The notes beneath the pieces were generated by a model that saw nothing but the letters and a program-made list of their open reading frames with translations, did not search any database and was not told where the DNA came from. Below, piece after piece: positions 32,666 to 45,300 of a DNA stretch of 64,000 nt. The position numbers and the translations under genes were made by a program. Source of the stretch: Panax quinquefolius (Eukaryota; Streptophyta; Magnoliopsida; Apiales; Araliaceae); NCBI GenBank assembly GCA_020205615.1, contig CM035163.1, forward strand, positions 135,255,575 through 135,319,574, given 5' to 3'. Positions within the stretch are counted from its first letter, which is position 1, and every line of letters starts with the position of its first letter.

Positions 32666-35600
32666 GTGGCGCTCCTCAAAATAGGTATACATCACCTATT
32701 TTGAATGCAAATAATACATGATACAAAATTCAAATACAACTTAATTATACAATGATCGTGTAAAGTATGACAAAATACATCCTATGAGTTTTAACTTTCG
32801 AATATTGTCTTCTGGGCGATATTGAAACACAAATAAGTCCTCATTACATTTATTGTCACACTATTTAATGTAATAGTGAGGACTCTTAGCTAATACTATC
32901 ATCGGGACAATCACTCCGTTTCCCGACTTGTCCCATTTACGTTCTCATTTTACGAAGAGAGCGGTGAAAAAAGGGTGAGCCCAACTAGCCCATTACTATT
33001 CTAGAAATATTATGACTAAGATAATGCGTAATAAATTATCATTAGTCTCCATAATGTTAAACCGATAAAATACAATAGACATCAAGTTTAAGCTACTTGG
33101 GTGAACTCCAAGTTGTAAGACCCCAACTTATTATTAATGAAATTTAATTTTCTCTATTTATTATTTTGAAATAGTAAGGGTTGATTTGATTAATGTGGAT
33201 AGTTAGGGTAAAATCTTAAATATTTCAAAATAAGCAGTGGTTATAAAATATTCATTGTTGTTGTGGGAATATTAGTTTGGTCGTAGAATATTAAATGCTT
33301 GTCGGGGAATATTAAATCTGACTTGCAAGCCAGTATGACCATGTATGGGCCCCATAACTGAAAGCGATTGGATGAAGAAACGACAAATATAAGTTGTTTA
33401 AAAATAACGGTGTAGTTATTACCATTAATCATTTAAAATACTCGGTGGTTAAAACACACGGAAGCTACTTACAGTATTGCACCAATTAGTGATTCTTACG
33501 TGAAGACACTACTCAATAATGGTTACAGACGATTAATTCTTATTTGTTATTTTATTGATTTAATAATTCAACATATTGATATTTTATATTGTTGTTGTTT
33601 GATAATTGTCAATTTACACGATTTTTTTATTATCGAAAGCAATAATTCATATTATCTGAATAATATTATTAGATAACATTATTGGCAATGTCTAGAAAGT
33701 TCATGTCTAGGAGAGGTTTGGTCACCTAATTGCTTGGCATGAAGGAGAAATTCTTATTGGAAAGCTCCCTATTTCTGAGGAAGCGCACGGTTGTCGATAT
33801 TGTGCTTTTATAATATTATTTGTGAATAATTAATTATTGATTCATATGATAAGGAAAATATTGATTTTATGTGGATATAAATGGAAAAATTTTAATGTGA
33901 CAATTGTTGAAAATTGAAATTTTATCTTTTTCCGATAAAATAATTTATTTAAATATATTATTATATTATAATAATATAATAATGGTGATATTTTTACAAC
34001 GAATGTGGGATATATGAGTATCGAGGAGGAAGAGTATTATTGTTGCAATAAATATTTAAAACATGTTAAACATGTTTGGTGGACCCCATTTATCGACCGA
34101 AATTTGATTATAGCCTGTAAAATCGCCCGTTTGTGGATTTCGGTCAATTTCTGTTTGAAATTCGGAAAAACTTTCTTCTGCAAAGTTGTAGAAATTGAAT
34201 TTCCTATAAAAACTCATGAGATTTGAATTTTCTGATAAAAGGGCTATTTATTATGAATTATTGAAGTTCAAGTTCAAATAATTAATTTTGGGAGTTTTAG
34301 TTAATTATTTTGAGAAAACGTTTTTTTGCAACTAAGTTGGCCTCACATATGTGATTCAAATGGGCTGAGATCAGTTGTCTAAGGTGGGCTAAAGAAAATG
34401 TGAAAAAATATATTAATATTATATTCAATTTTCTACTTTGGTGTTACTAAGCATTTTCCTATAAATAGGGTCTTAGGTTAGAATTGAAAACACACCGAAA
34501 ACCCAAGTTTCTCTCTATTTCTCTCTCGATATATATTGGCGTATTCTTGTGAGTATACTTTGAGTATTGTTAAACCATGTCTGAGTTCCTTCATCACTAT
34601 ACCCTAGTATTCCAAATAGAAGTCTTAATCTTTCGAGGTAAGGATGTTATTTTCTTCTCAAATGATATTATTTCTTGATATCATTATCTTTGAAATATTG
34701 GTTGAAACTTTTTATCAAATTTGGAACTTTTCCATGTCGGGTTACTATTCATGAGTTACTATTCACGAAGTTCTTATTCATGAGTTCTTATTCACGAGTT
34801 CTTATTCACGAGTACTATTCATGAAGCGTGAAGATATTTTTTGGGAAATTTCTATCTTTTGGGTGTCTGAGTTACTTTATTCACGTATCGGCACTATTCA
34901 CGATATCTGACTATTCAATTAGAAAAATAAAATTTCTTCTTTTTGTCCAAAATATCTATTACGGATACTAGTTTTGATTGTATCCATGTTTTGATCATTC
35001 TTGAATTTTACACCACTATGATTATTTTTGAGGTATTTTTGAACATGGATAAAACAAAGTACTGAATCTTTAATCCTTAATCCTTGTCATTTTGTTTCCT
35101 TTGGATTCGTTTCTTTAAAAATATTTTCATCATCCTCGGTCTTAAATGATGATATTATTGAATATCTTTGGCACAGTAGGTGCAAAGATGAATGATTCTG
35201 AAGAATATCTTTGGTAGTAGTGCAAAGATGAGCAGTGTTTAGATGAACATGACCAATCGATGAATATCTTTGGCCCAGTAGTGCAAAGATGAATATTTGA
35301 TTCGGATGTATATTGATTGATGTTACAGGGATAAAAGATAGACGATGAACTTTTAAATTCATACATAGAAGATAGTAGTTTGCATTCTCTACTTAACTCT
35401 TCTAATGAATTATTATTTCACTGCGAATATTGATTTAAAATTTGTTGTCTATTGTATTCTATTAGATTTTTCCTGTTGAAGACTAACGATAATTTGTTGT
35501 ATATTATCTTAGTCATAATATTCTTTATCTTGGGCTAGTTGAGCTCACCCTTTTCCTTTTTGTTCCATTTTTCTTCTCGGGAGGCGAGAATATAGCGAAA

Positions 35601-37826
35601 TGCAGTCGGGGTATGGAATGAATGTTTTAGAAAGAATTGTTTAGTAGTCCTCACCATTTTGTAAAATAATGTATCAATAAATGTGATGAGGATTTATTTG
35701 AGTATAGATATTGTGTAAGATAATATTTGTATTCAAACTCACAGTTTTACTGTTGTAATAATAAAGATGTAGTTGTTTCTGTACCATGTATTGACAACTC
35801 AGAATGGGTGATGTATACCTATTTTGGGGGCGTCACACAAGCAATCCATTAAAAGAGTCAAGTAGAGAATAAAATCTACTATCTTTTATGATTTAAAAAG
35901 TTTTTCATCACTTTTATCGCTGAGACTCAGCAAAATAAATAATCCACATCATCCCTGCACTACAGCCAAGGATATTCATTAGGGTCACGACCACAAATTC
36001 CATGCACTACGGGCCAAGGATATTTGTGTAATCATCAATGGTCATGATCATGCCAATAATTGTCCATCAATGCACTACGGGCCAATGAGGACTTTTACCA
36101 CATCACTTGTAACATTACAGTCATGATTATACCGAATAATCCCTGGTCATAATCATACCAAGTCCATCTATGCACTTCAAAGTGATGATGACTTTCAAAA
36201 AATATAAACATGAGGATGATGACAATGATATTTGAATTCAATAAAACAAGTTCAAGAATTAATTTATCCAGGAACTAATAACGTCCAAATTGTCAACATG
36301 ATATTATTTTGTGATGTAAAATTCAAGAATGCTCAGAAGAATATTTCTATGAAAAGATATTGGATGAAGCGCAAATATCAAGGATATTCCACTAATTTCA
36401 TGGAATATAGAAGTCAAAACTTTAACCAACCGAGTATAATAAAGAATGGAATAACAAAAGAAATCACCATGCATGCGGTACTTATGCATGCATGAGTTAT
36501 TCAGCGAGATAATAATAATGGAACCAAGTCAGTGAAATTCACACCCAAGGGATGTTCAGCGAATAATAAATAATTAAAAGCGGAACCGGTCCCAGCGTAT
36601 AGCACTGAATGTGGATATTCCAACGAAATGAATGAATAATTAAAAGCGGAACCAAGTCCTACGAGCATATGCATGAGCGATATTCCAACGAGAATGAATG
36701 AATAATTAAAAGCGGAACCCGAATCCCAAGCATATAAGATACGATAGGATATTCCAACGAATGAATGAATAATTAAAAGCGGAACCGGGTCCGGCAGATA
36801 TAGCCACCGACGAGAATGTTCCAACGGAATAAGTAAAGACATAATAATAGAAGAATTTCACCAAGTATAGGGTTGTCACGTATCAAAGTTATTCCAATGA
36901 GAATAATAATGGAATAATGAAGTTCTCTTCTTGAATACAAAAGAATAATATTCCTTACTAGTAAAAGAAATTAGATATAGGAAAAGAAAGTTAGCGGACT
37001 TCTCTTCTTCTTTCTCTATAATTTTCTCTCTCAGAGTTTCAATGAATTAATAAGAAAATAATGAAGGAATGAACTTCTATTTATAGAAAGAATGGATCTG
37101 CGTAGTAATTAACTCATGAATCAGTCCAGATTGATTTACTTTAATCGATTTATCCATATTTAAAGCAAAATCTTTTAAATAAAATATAATATATTCTATT
37201 TATATAAAAGATTTTTTATTATGCAAATACTATGCAGCACTATGCAAATACTATGCATAATAAAATATAATATATTCTATTTATAGAATAACTTTAATAA
37301 AGTATTACATTTTATATAAAAAGATGTTTACATTTTATTACGTTAATAATACTAATAAAACAAAGCGTATAAATTAACAATAATTGAATCAAATAATGTG
37401 AGATCTTATCGCGTGAACTATCATGGCAATAATTAAACAAAAGCGAGTGTTTTCTCACGTAAGCATCAATAATCAATCTTGTGTGCTACTTATGCAACCA
37501 CGCCATTCATCGTGCTTTTACTACCGAGTAGTTCAACAGGTTTTAACGGTGAAACTTCCAGTTATTTTCATAAAAATATTTTGTCGTTTTCTCAATCCGA
37601 AATGATAATTCCGTTAATGGGTCCACTTAATGATTGTACCGTCAGCATGCGGATATTCCCGAAACAAAAGAATATTCCCAGGCCAATCGAATATAATATG
37701 ACAACTTGCATACTTTGCAAAATTTATAAATACTACCCATAACTATTATATCAAATTCATTCCATAATATTCAAAAAAATGATATTTATAGAAAATTCAT
37801 TTTATTCATAAAAGTGGGGTCTTACA
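32666..37826 (-). repeat. LTR F (gypsy subfamily 1), split by solo LTR G
   Basis: Left part 32666-33113 starts with a changed terminus (GTGGCGCTCCTCAAAATAGG). Right part 35838-37826 ends GGGGTCTTACA. The two join cleanly at GTGAACTC-CAAG-CAATCC, as in LTR D. It is followed by a polypurine tract and integrase end, so it is the 3' LTR of the fragment to its right, yet gag-side sequence lies to its left. Leader repeats with GGAACC...GGATATTCCAACG units (about 60 bp) are at 36500-36850. Confidence 0.85.
33114..35837 (+). repeat. Solo LTR G (gypsy subfamily 2) inside LTR F
   Basis: Begins TGTAAGACCCCAACTTATTA and ends TTTTGGGGGCGTCACA, 2724 bp. Flanks are CAAGT (33109-33113) and CAAGC (35838-35842), a duplication with one C/T difference. 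TATA box TATAAATA at 34460-34467. The 14-bp array (GTTACTATTCATGA type, about six units) is at 34740-34825, and AAAGATGAATATTTG/GAATATCTTTGG units at 35150-35300. Subfamily 2, opposite in orientation to its host LTR. Confidence 0.92.
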
Positions 37827-38624
37827 ATCTCCCTTCTTATGAAATTTAAGCCCTCGAATTAGAATACGTGCACTGATATGTCGAAGAGGTAAGATACCTT
37901 AATTTCATTTCAGATTCTAACTCCTAGGTCATTTCCTCAACATCGTGGTTTCTCCACAATACTTTGACTTGAGGTATAACCTTGAGCGTAAAATATGTTC
38001 CTTCTTATCCAAGATTTGAATAGAACCTCTTTATCGTTAAATCTTCCGCTTATTTAAATGCAGTTCTAACTCAATAATGTGGTTGGGTCTTCCACATATT
38101 TACGTAACATGGATATGTAAAAAATGTTATGAACACGAGACATACTTGGCAGAAAAGAGTCTATAGCCCACAGTTCCTACTCGATCGAGGATTAAAATGG
38201 CCCAATGAATCAAGGATTGAGCTTTCTCTCTTTCCAAATCTCAACTCCTTTCCATGGAGCAACACGTAACAACACATGATCTCCTATATCGAATTCCACG
38301 TCCTTTCGATGAAGATCAACATAACTCTTTTATCGATCTTGTGAGGTTTTTATCGTTGTCGGATCGTTTGAATCTTTTCCGTAGTCATACGCACCACTCC
38401 CATCCCAACAATGTTGCTTCACCCACCTCATCCCAAACAGATTTGAGAACGACACTTTCTTCCATACAACGCCTCGAATGGAGCCATGCCAATGCTTGCT
38501 TGATAACTGTTGTTGTAGGAAAACTCCACTAACGGTAAAAACTTGTTCCAACTTCCCTTGAAGTCAAGGACACAGAGTCTTAATAAATCTTCCAGAGTTT
38601 GAATAGTCCTCTCTGATTGTCCGT
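37827..38624 (-). pseudogene. Gypsy integrase C-terminus and chromodomain remnant
   Basis: It begins with the polypurine tract (ATAAGAAGGGAGATTG on the minus strand) next to LTR F and is collinear with 9296-10100 of gypsy element 2. The chromodomain block is at about 37850-38040 and integrase C-terminal sequence runs up to CTGATTGTCCGTC. At 38625 it stops abruptly and a plus-strand LTR fragment begins. Multiple frameshifts, not functional. Confidence 0.78.
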
Positions 38625-39721
38625 CACTACCTCACTACTCCTTTATCCAGTTTCTTTTACGGTAAGGGGTGTTATTCTTTCTTATTCATGAAGAGAACTT
38701 CATTATTCCATCCTTTATTATTCATTGGAATAACTTTTGATACGCCAGATACCTATACACATAACTTTGTATAAGCGGCGATACCCTTTACTTGGTGAAA
38801 TCCTTATGTTATTCCATTCTTTATATTACATTGGAATAACATGTATCTGTGGCATACCCTATACATAAATGCTGTATCACGCCAGATACCCTTTACTTGG
38901 TGAAATCCTTATGTTATTCCATTCTTTATATTACATTGGAATAACTCAGTATTCATGACATACCCTATACATAACTTTGATAAGCGGCGATACCCTTTAC
39001 TTGGTAAAATCCTTATGTTATTCCATTCTTTATATTTTGTTGGAATAACCAGGTATACGCAAAGATACCCTATACATAACCTTTGTATAAGCGGCGTACC
39101 ACATGATTGGTGAAACCTTATATTATTCCGTTTTATATTCAGCCGGAATATCTTTTTCTGTGTAATTTCACCGACTTTGTTCCAATATTTATATTTTACG
39201 TCATTTAATATTCATCGAGAATATCCATCGGTTTAATAATTTCACTCGACTTTGGTTCCAATATTTATTATTCCGCATTTTATATTGTGTAGAATATCCT
39301 CATAGCCGGTGAATTTCACCGACCGGTTCCATTACTTATTATTTACAGATTTATTATTACATTGGAATAACTTTTATACATCTGAAGTACCACATGCATA
39401 GGTGATTTACATTGTTATTCCATTCTTTATTATACTCACGATTGGTTAAAGTTTTGACTTTCTATACTCCATGAAATTAGTGGAATATCCTTGATATTTA
39501 AACTTCATCCAATGTCGTTTCATGCAAATATTCTTCTGAGCATTCTTGAATTTTACACCACAAAACAATATCTTGTTAACAATTTGGACATTATTAGTTC
39601 TGGACAAATTAATTTTTGAGTTGTTTTATTGAATTCTTATATCATTGTCATCATACTCATGTTTATATTATGTTGAAAGTCATCATGGCACGTAGTGCAT
39701 GGATGGACTTGGTATGATTAT

Positions 39722-41728
39722 TAATGGCCTTCAAAAATAGGTATACATCACCCATTACGAGTTGTCGATACATGATGCGAAGCAACTTCAACTTTATTAT
39801 TACAACGGTAAAAAGCTGTGAGTTTAAATACAAATATTATCTTCTAGACAATATTTATACTAAAATAAATCCTCATCACATTTATTGATACATTATTTTA
39901 CAAAATGGTGAGGACTACTAAACAATCTTTTCTAAAACCTTCATTCCATACCCAGGCTAAATGCTTCATTTATATTCTACGCCTCACGAGAAGAATGGAA
40001 CAAAAAGGAAAAGGGTGAGCTCAACTAGCTCAAGATAAAGAATATTATGACTAAGATAATATACAACAAATTATCGTTAGTCTTCAACAGGAAAAATTTA
40101 ATAGAATCTGATAGACAACAAGTTTCGAGATCAATATTTGCGGTGAAAATAATAATTCATAGAAGAGTTACGTAGAGAATGAAATCTACTATAATCTATG
40201 AATTTAACAAATCCATCATCAATATTTTATCCCCTCGTAACATCAATCAATATTCATCTCAAATCAAACATTCATCTTTGCTACTGGCCAAAGATATTCA
40301 TCGATCGGTCATGTTCATCTCAACACTGTTCATCTTTGCACTACATGGCCAAAGATATTCATCGATTAATCATGTTCATTTAAACACTGTTCATCTTTTG
40401 CACTACAGGGCCAAAGATATTCTTGAAATCATTCATCTTTGCACTACTGAGCCAAAGATATTCAATAATATCATCATTTAAGGTAAGGATGATGAAAATA
40501 TTTTTAAAGAACGAATCGATTGAAACAAAATGACGGGGATTAAGGATTTATGATTAGGTACTTTGTTTTATCCATGTCCAACAATACCTCAAAAATAATC
40601 ATAGTGGTGTAAAATTCAAGAATGATCAAAACATGGATACAATCAAAGCTAGTATCCGAGCAGCGATATTTTGGACGAAAAGAAGAAATTTTATTTTTAG
40701 ATTGAATAGTCTTGATATCGTGAATAGTCTTGTATCGTGAATAGTAACTCCAGACACCAAAAGATAGAAATTCCATAAAAAACATTTTCACGCTTAATGA
40801 ATAGTACTTTCGTGAATAGTAACTCGTGAATAGTAACTTCATGAATAGTAACTCGTGAATAGTAACTCATGAATAAGTAACCCCGAGGCATGAAAAAGTT
40901 TCAAATTTGATAAAAAGTTCAACCAATATTTCAAAGTAATGATATTGAAGAAATAATATCATTACGAAAAAAATAATATCCTTACCTCAAAGAATCAAGA
41001 TTGCTTGAAAGAAAAGGTTGGAAGTGATCTTTGAATGAAACTTGTCTTTGAATACAAACTCTCAAAGTATCTAAATACTCACAAAATAAACTCAATAATA
41101 TAGAGAGAAAGAGAAAACTTTGTTTACGGTGTGATTTTCAATTCTAACTTAGCCCTCTATTTATAGGAAAATGTTAGCCTACCGTAAAGCGGACTTGACA
41201 CCACACGATGGCTTTACACCGCTACTATTGCCACCCACCACATTTGAAATAAAATTCAGCACATTTCTTCACCAACCACAAGTGGGGCCCACTCAATTCT
41301 AGAATTTTCCACCAAAATCAATTATAAACCTAATTTCGCATCGACACCTCTTAAAATTCATAACAAATCATTCGTGAATTTTTAACGGTTCAAAATTTGT
41401 GGACATATACTCAACTTATGTATGTATAATATACCCAAAATTACCACAATCCAACTATTTGGATTTAAAATTATAACCCCATAATATATCTCAAAACCCT
41501 GATTTAATTTTTAATACCTCCAATCCGATAAAATACCGATAAAACACCTCAACATAATTTCTTCATTTATAACCACATAAATAAATCCATCATTTATATC
41601 CACTTGCTTATTTTGAAATATTTATGATTTAACCCTTAACTATCCACATTAATCAAATCAACCCTTACTATTTCAAAATAATAAATAAAGGAAATTCCTT
41701 TTTATTTAAAAAAATTCGGGGTCTTACA
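39722..41728 (-). repeat. Solo LTR H (gypsy subfamily 2) inside LTR I
   Basis: Begins with an altered terminus TAATGGCCTTCAAAAATAGG and ends TCGGGGTCTTACA, 2007 bp. Exact duplication ATTAT at 39717-39721 and 41729-41733. Compared with LTR M it lacks about 640 bp of U3 (the block with AATAATATTATTAG and AAAGCCCCTCTTTCC). The deletion junction is near CATTTATATCCACTTGCTTA at about 41600. Confidence 0.85.
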
Positions 41729-42360
41729 ATTATGACCAGGGATTATTCGGTATAATCATGATCATAATGTTACAAATAATGTGGTAAAAGTCCTCATTGG
41801 TAGTAGTGCATTGATGGGCAAGTTGTTGGCATGATCATGACCATTGATGAATACGAACGAATATCCTTGGCCCATAGTGCATGGATAATTTGTGGTCGGA
41901 TGATCTAAAGAATATCCTCGGCAGTAGTAGTGCGGGGTGATTCGATGATGTGGATTATTTATTAAGTTTGAGTCCCAATGATAAAAGTGATGAAAAACTT
42001 TTAAATCGAAAAGATAGTAGATTTTATTCTCTACTTGACTCTTTTAATGGATTGCTTATTTCAATTGCAGTTTTGATCTAAAACTTGTTGTCTATTATAT
42101 TCTATCGGTTGTTATATTGTTTGAAGGCTAAGGATAATTTATTCGCATTATCTTAGTCATAATATTTCTTCTTGGGCTAGTTGAGCTCACCTTTTGCTTT
42201 CATTGTTCTCTTGTGAAATGAGAGCGTGGCGAGGGACTAGTCGGGAACAGGTGATGGTTACAGATGGTGTATTAGTAGTCCTCACGATTCTGTGAAATAG
42301 TGTGATAATAAATGTAATGAGGACTCCATTGTGTTTGAATACTGTCTAGATGACAATATT

Positions 42361-45300
42361 TGTGAGACCCCGAATTTTATGAAATAAAAGTATTCTATTT
42401 TTCTATTTTGGTAAATAGTTAAATTGATAAAAGTTTAAAGTTAAGGGTCATATTTGAAAATTTTTCAAAGTAGACAAGTTGTAAAAATAAAAGTTACTTA
42501 TTCACCCAAATTACTATTCACTCTAGTATTATTCACTCGGGTATTTAGGACATTTTTCGTGTCAGAATACTATTCACGAGTTACTATTCACGGGTTACTA
42601 TGTAAGACCCCAACTTATTATTAATGAAATTTAATTTTCTCTATTTATTATTTTGAAATAGTAAGGGTTGATTTGATTAATGTGGATAGTTAGGGGTAAA
42701 ATACATGAAATATTTCAAAATAAAGCAAGTGGTTATAAAATATTCATTGTTGTCGGGGAATATTAGTTTGGTGTAGAATATTCGTCTTTGTCGGGAATAT
42801 TCGTATGCGACGGTAGCGACCATGTGTGTAGCCCCCATAACTGAAAGCGATTGGATGAAGAAAACGACAAATATAAGTTGTTTAAAAATAACGGTGTAGT
42901 TATTACCATTAATCTTTGTTAAAATACTCGGTGGTTAAAACACACGGAAGCACACCAGATTGCACCAATTAGTGATTCTTACGTGAAGAAGACACTACTC
43001 ATAATAATGGTTACGATAATTACTTTTCGATTATTTTATTGATTTAATAATTGCTGCGTTGATATTTTATATTCTTGTTGTTTGATAATTGTCATTACAC
43101 AAGTATTTTTCATTATCGAAGCAATAATTCATATTATCTAATAATATTATTAGATAACATTATTGGCAATGTCTAGAAAGTTCTGCGTCTAAGGAGAGGT
43201 TTGGTCACCTAATTGCTGCCCAAGAAGAAGAAATTCTTATTGAAAGCCCCCTTTCCTCGAAGGCTGCTCAGGTTGTCGATATTGTGATTTTATAATATTA
43301 TTTGTGAATAATTAATTATTGATTCATATGATAAGGAAAATATTGATTTTATGTGGATATAGATGGAGAAAATTTTAATGTGACAATTGTTGAAAATTGA
43401 AATTTTATCTTTTCCGATAAAATAATTTATTTAAATATATTATTATATTATAATAATATAATAATGGTGATATTTTTACAACGAATGTGGGATATATGAG
43501 TATCTGAGGAGGAAAGAGTATTTTTGTTGTAATAAATATTTAAAACATGTTAAACATGTCAAATTGGACCCCATTTATTATTTGAAATTTGATTATAGCA
43601 CGTAAAATCGCCTTCCTTTGTGGATTTCGGTCAATTTCTGTTTGGAATTCGGAAAAACTTTCTTCTGCAAAGTTGTAGAGAATTGAATTTCCTATAAAAA
43701 CTCATGAGATTTGAATTTTCTGATAAAAGGGCTATTTATTATGAATTATTGAAGTTCAAGTTACTCAAATAATTAATTTTTGGGAGTTTTAGTTAATTAT
43801 TTTGAGAAAAACGTTTTTGCAACTAAGTTGGCCTCACATGTGATTCAAATGGGCTGAGATCAGTTGTCTAAGGTGGGCAAAGAAAATGTGAAAAATATAT
43901 TAATATTATATTCAATTTTCTACTTTGGTGTTACAAGCATTTTCCTATAAATAGGGTGCTTAGGTTAGAATTGAAAAACACCGTAAAGCGAAGTTTCTCT
44001 CTATTTCTCTCTCGATATATATTGAGTATTCTTGTGAGTATACTTTGAGTATTGTTAGACGGTGCAAGTTCCTTCAAAGACTATATACCGGTATTCCAAA
44101 ATTTAGAAGTACTAATCTTTCGAGGTAAGGATGTTATTTTCTTCTCAAATGATATTATTTCTTCAATATCATTATGTTGAAATATTGGTTGAAATTTTTT
44201 ATCAAATTTGGAACTTTTTCATGTATGGGTTACTATTCATGAAGTTACTATTCATGAGTTCTATTCACGAAGTTACTATTCATGAAGTTATTATTCACGA
44301 GTTACTATTCACGAAGTACTATTCATGAAAGCGTGAAGATGTTTTTTTGGGAAATTTCTATCTTTTGTGTTTGAGTTTACTATTCACGTGATACTGGCAC
44401 TATTCACGATATCTGCACCTTATTCACCGAAAAATAAAATTTCTTCTTTTTTATCCAAAATATCTATTCGGATACTAGCTTTGATTGTATCCATGTTTTG
44501 ATCATTCTTGAATTTTACACCACTATGATTATTTTTGAGGTATTTTGAACATGGATAAAACAAAGTACGAATCTTTAATCCTTAATCCTTGTCATTTTGT
44601 TTCACCGGATTCGTTTCTTTAAAAATATTTTCATCATCCTCGGTCTTAAATGATGATATTATTGAATATCTTTGGCTGTAGTGCAAATGAATGATTTCTG
44701 AAGAATATCTTTGGCCATAGTACAAAGATGAACAGTGTTTAGATGAACATGACCAATCGATGAATATCTTTTTGGCTTCAGAGTGCGAAAGATGAATATT
44801 TGATTCCGGATGTATATTGATTGATGTTACGGGGATAAAAGATGAGCGATGAACTTTTAAATTCATACATGAAGATAGTAGTTTGCATTCTCTACTTAAC
44901 TCTTCTAATGAATTATTATTTCATTGCGAATATTGATTTAAAATTTATTGTCTATTGTATTCTATTAGATTTTTCCTGTTGAAGACTAACGATAATTTGT
45001 TGTATATTATCTTAGTCATAATATTCTTTATCTTGGGCTAGTTAAGGCTCACCCTTTTCCTTTTTGTTCCATTTTTCTTCTCGGGGAGGCGAGAATATAA
45101 GCGATGCAGCCTCGGGTATGGAATGAAGGTTTTAGAAAGAATTTTTTAGTAGTCCTCACCATTTTGTAAAATAATGTATCAATAAATGTGATGAGGATTT
45201 ATTTGAGTATAGATATTGTCTAGAAGATAATATTTGTATTCAAACTCACGGTTTTTGTTGTAATAATAAAGTTGTAGTTGTTTACGTACCATGTATTGAA

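Noticed and set aside
40179..40481. Possible small secreted protein
   Set aside because: Same LTR array as above, in LTR H.
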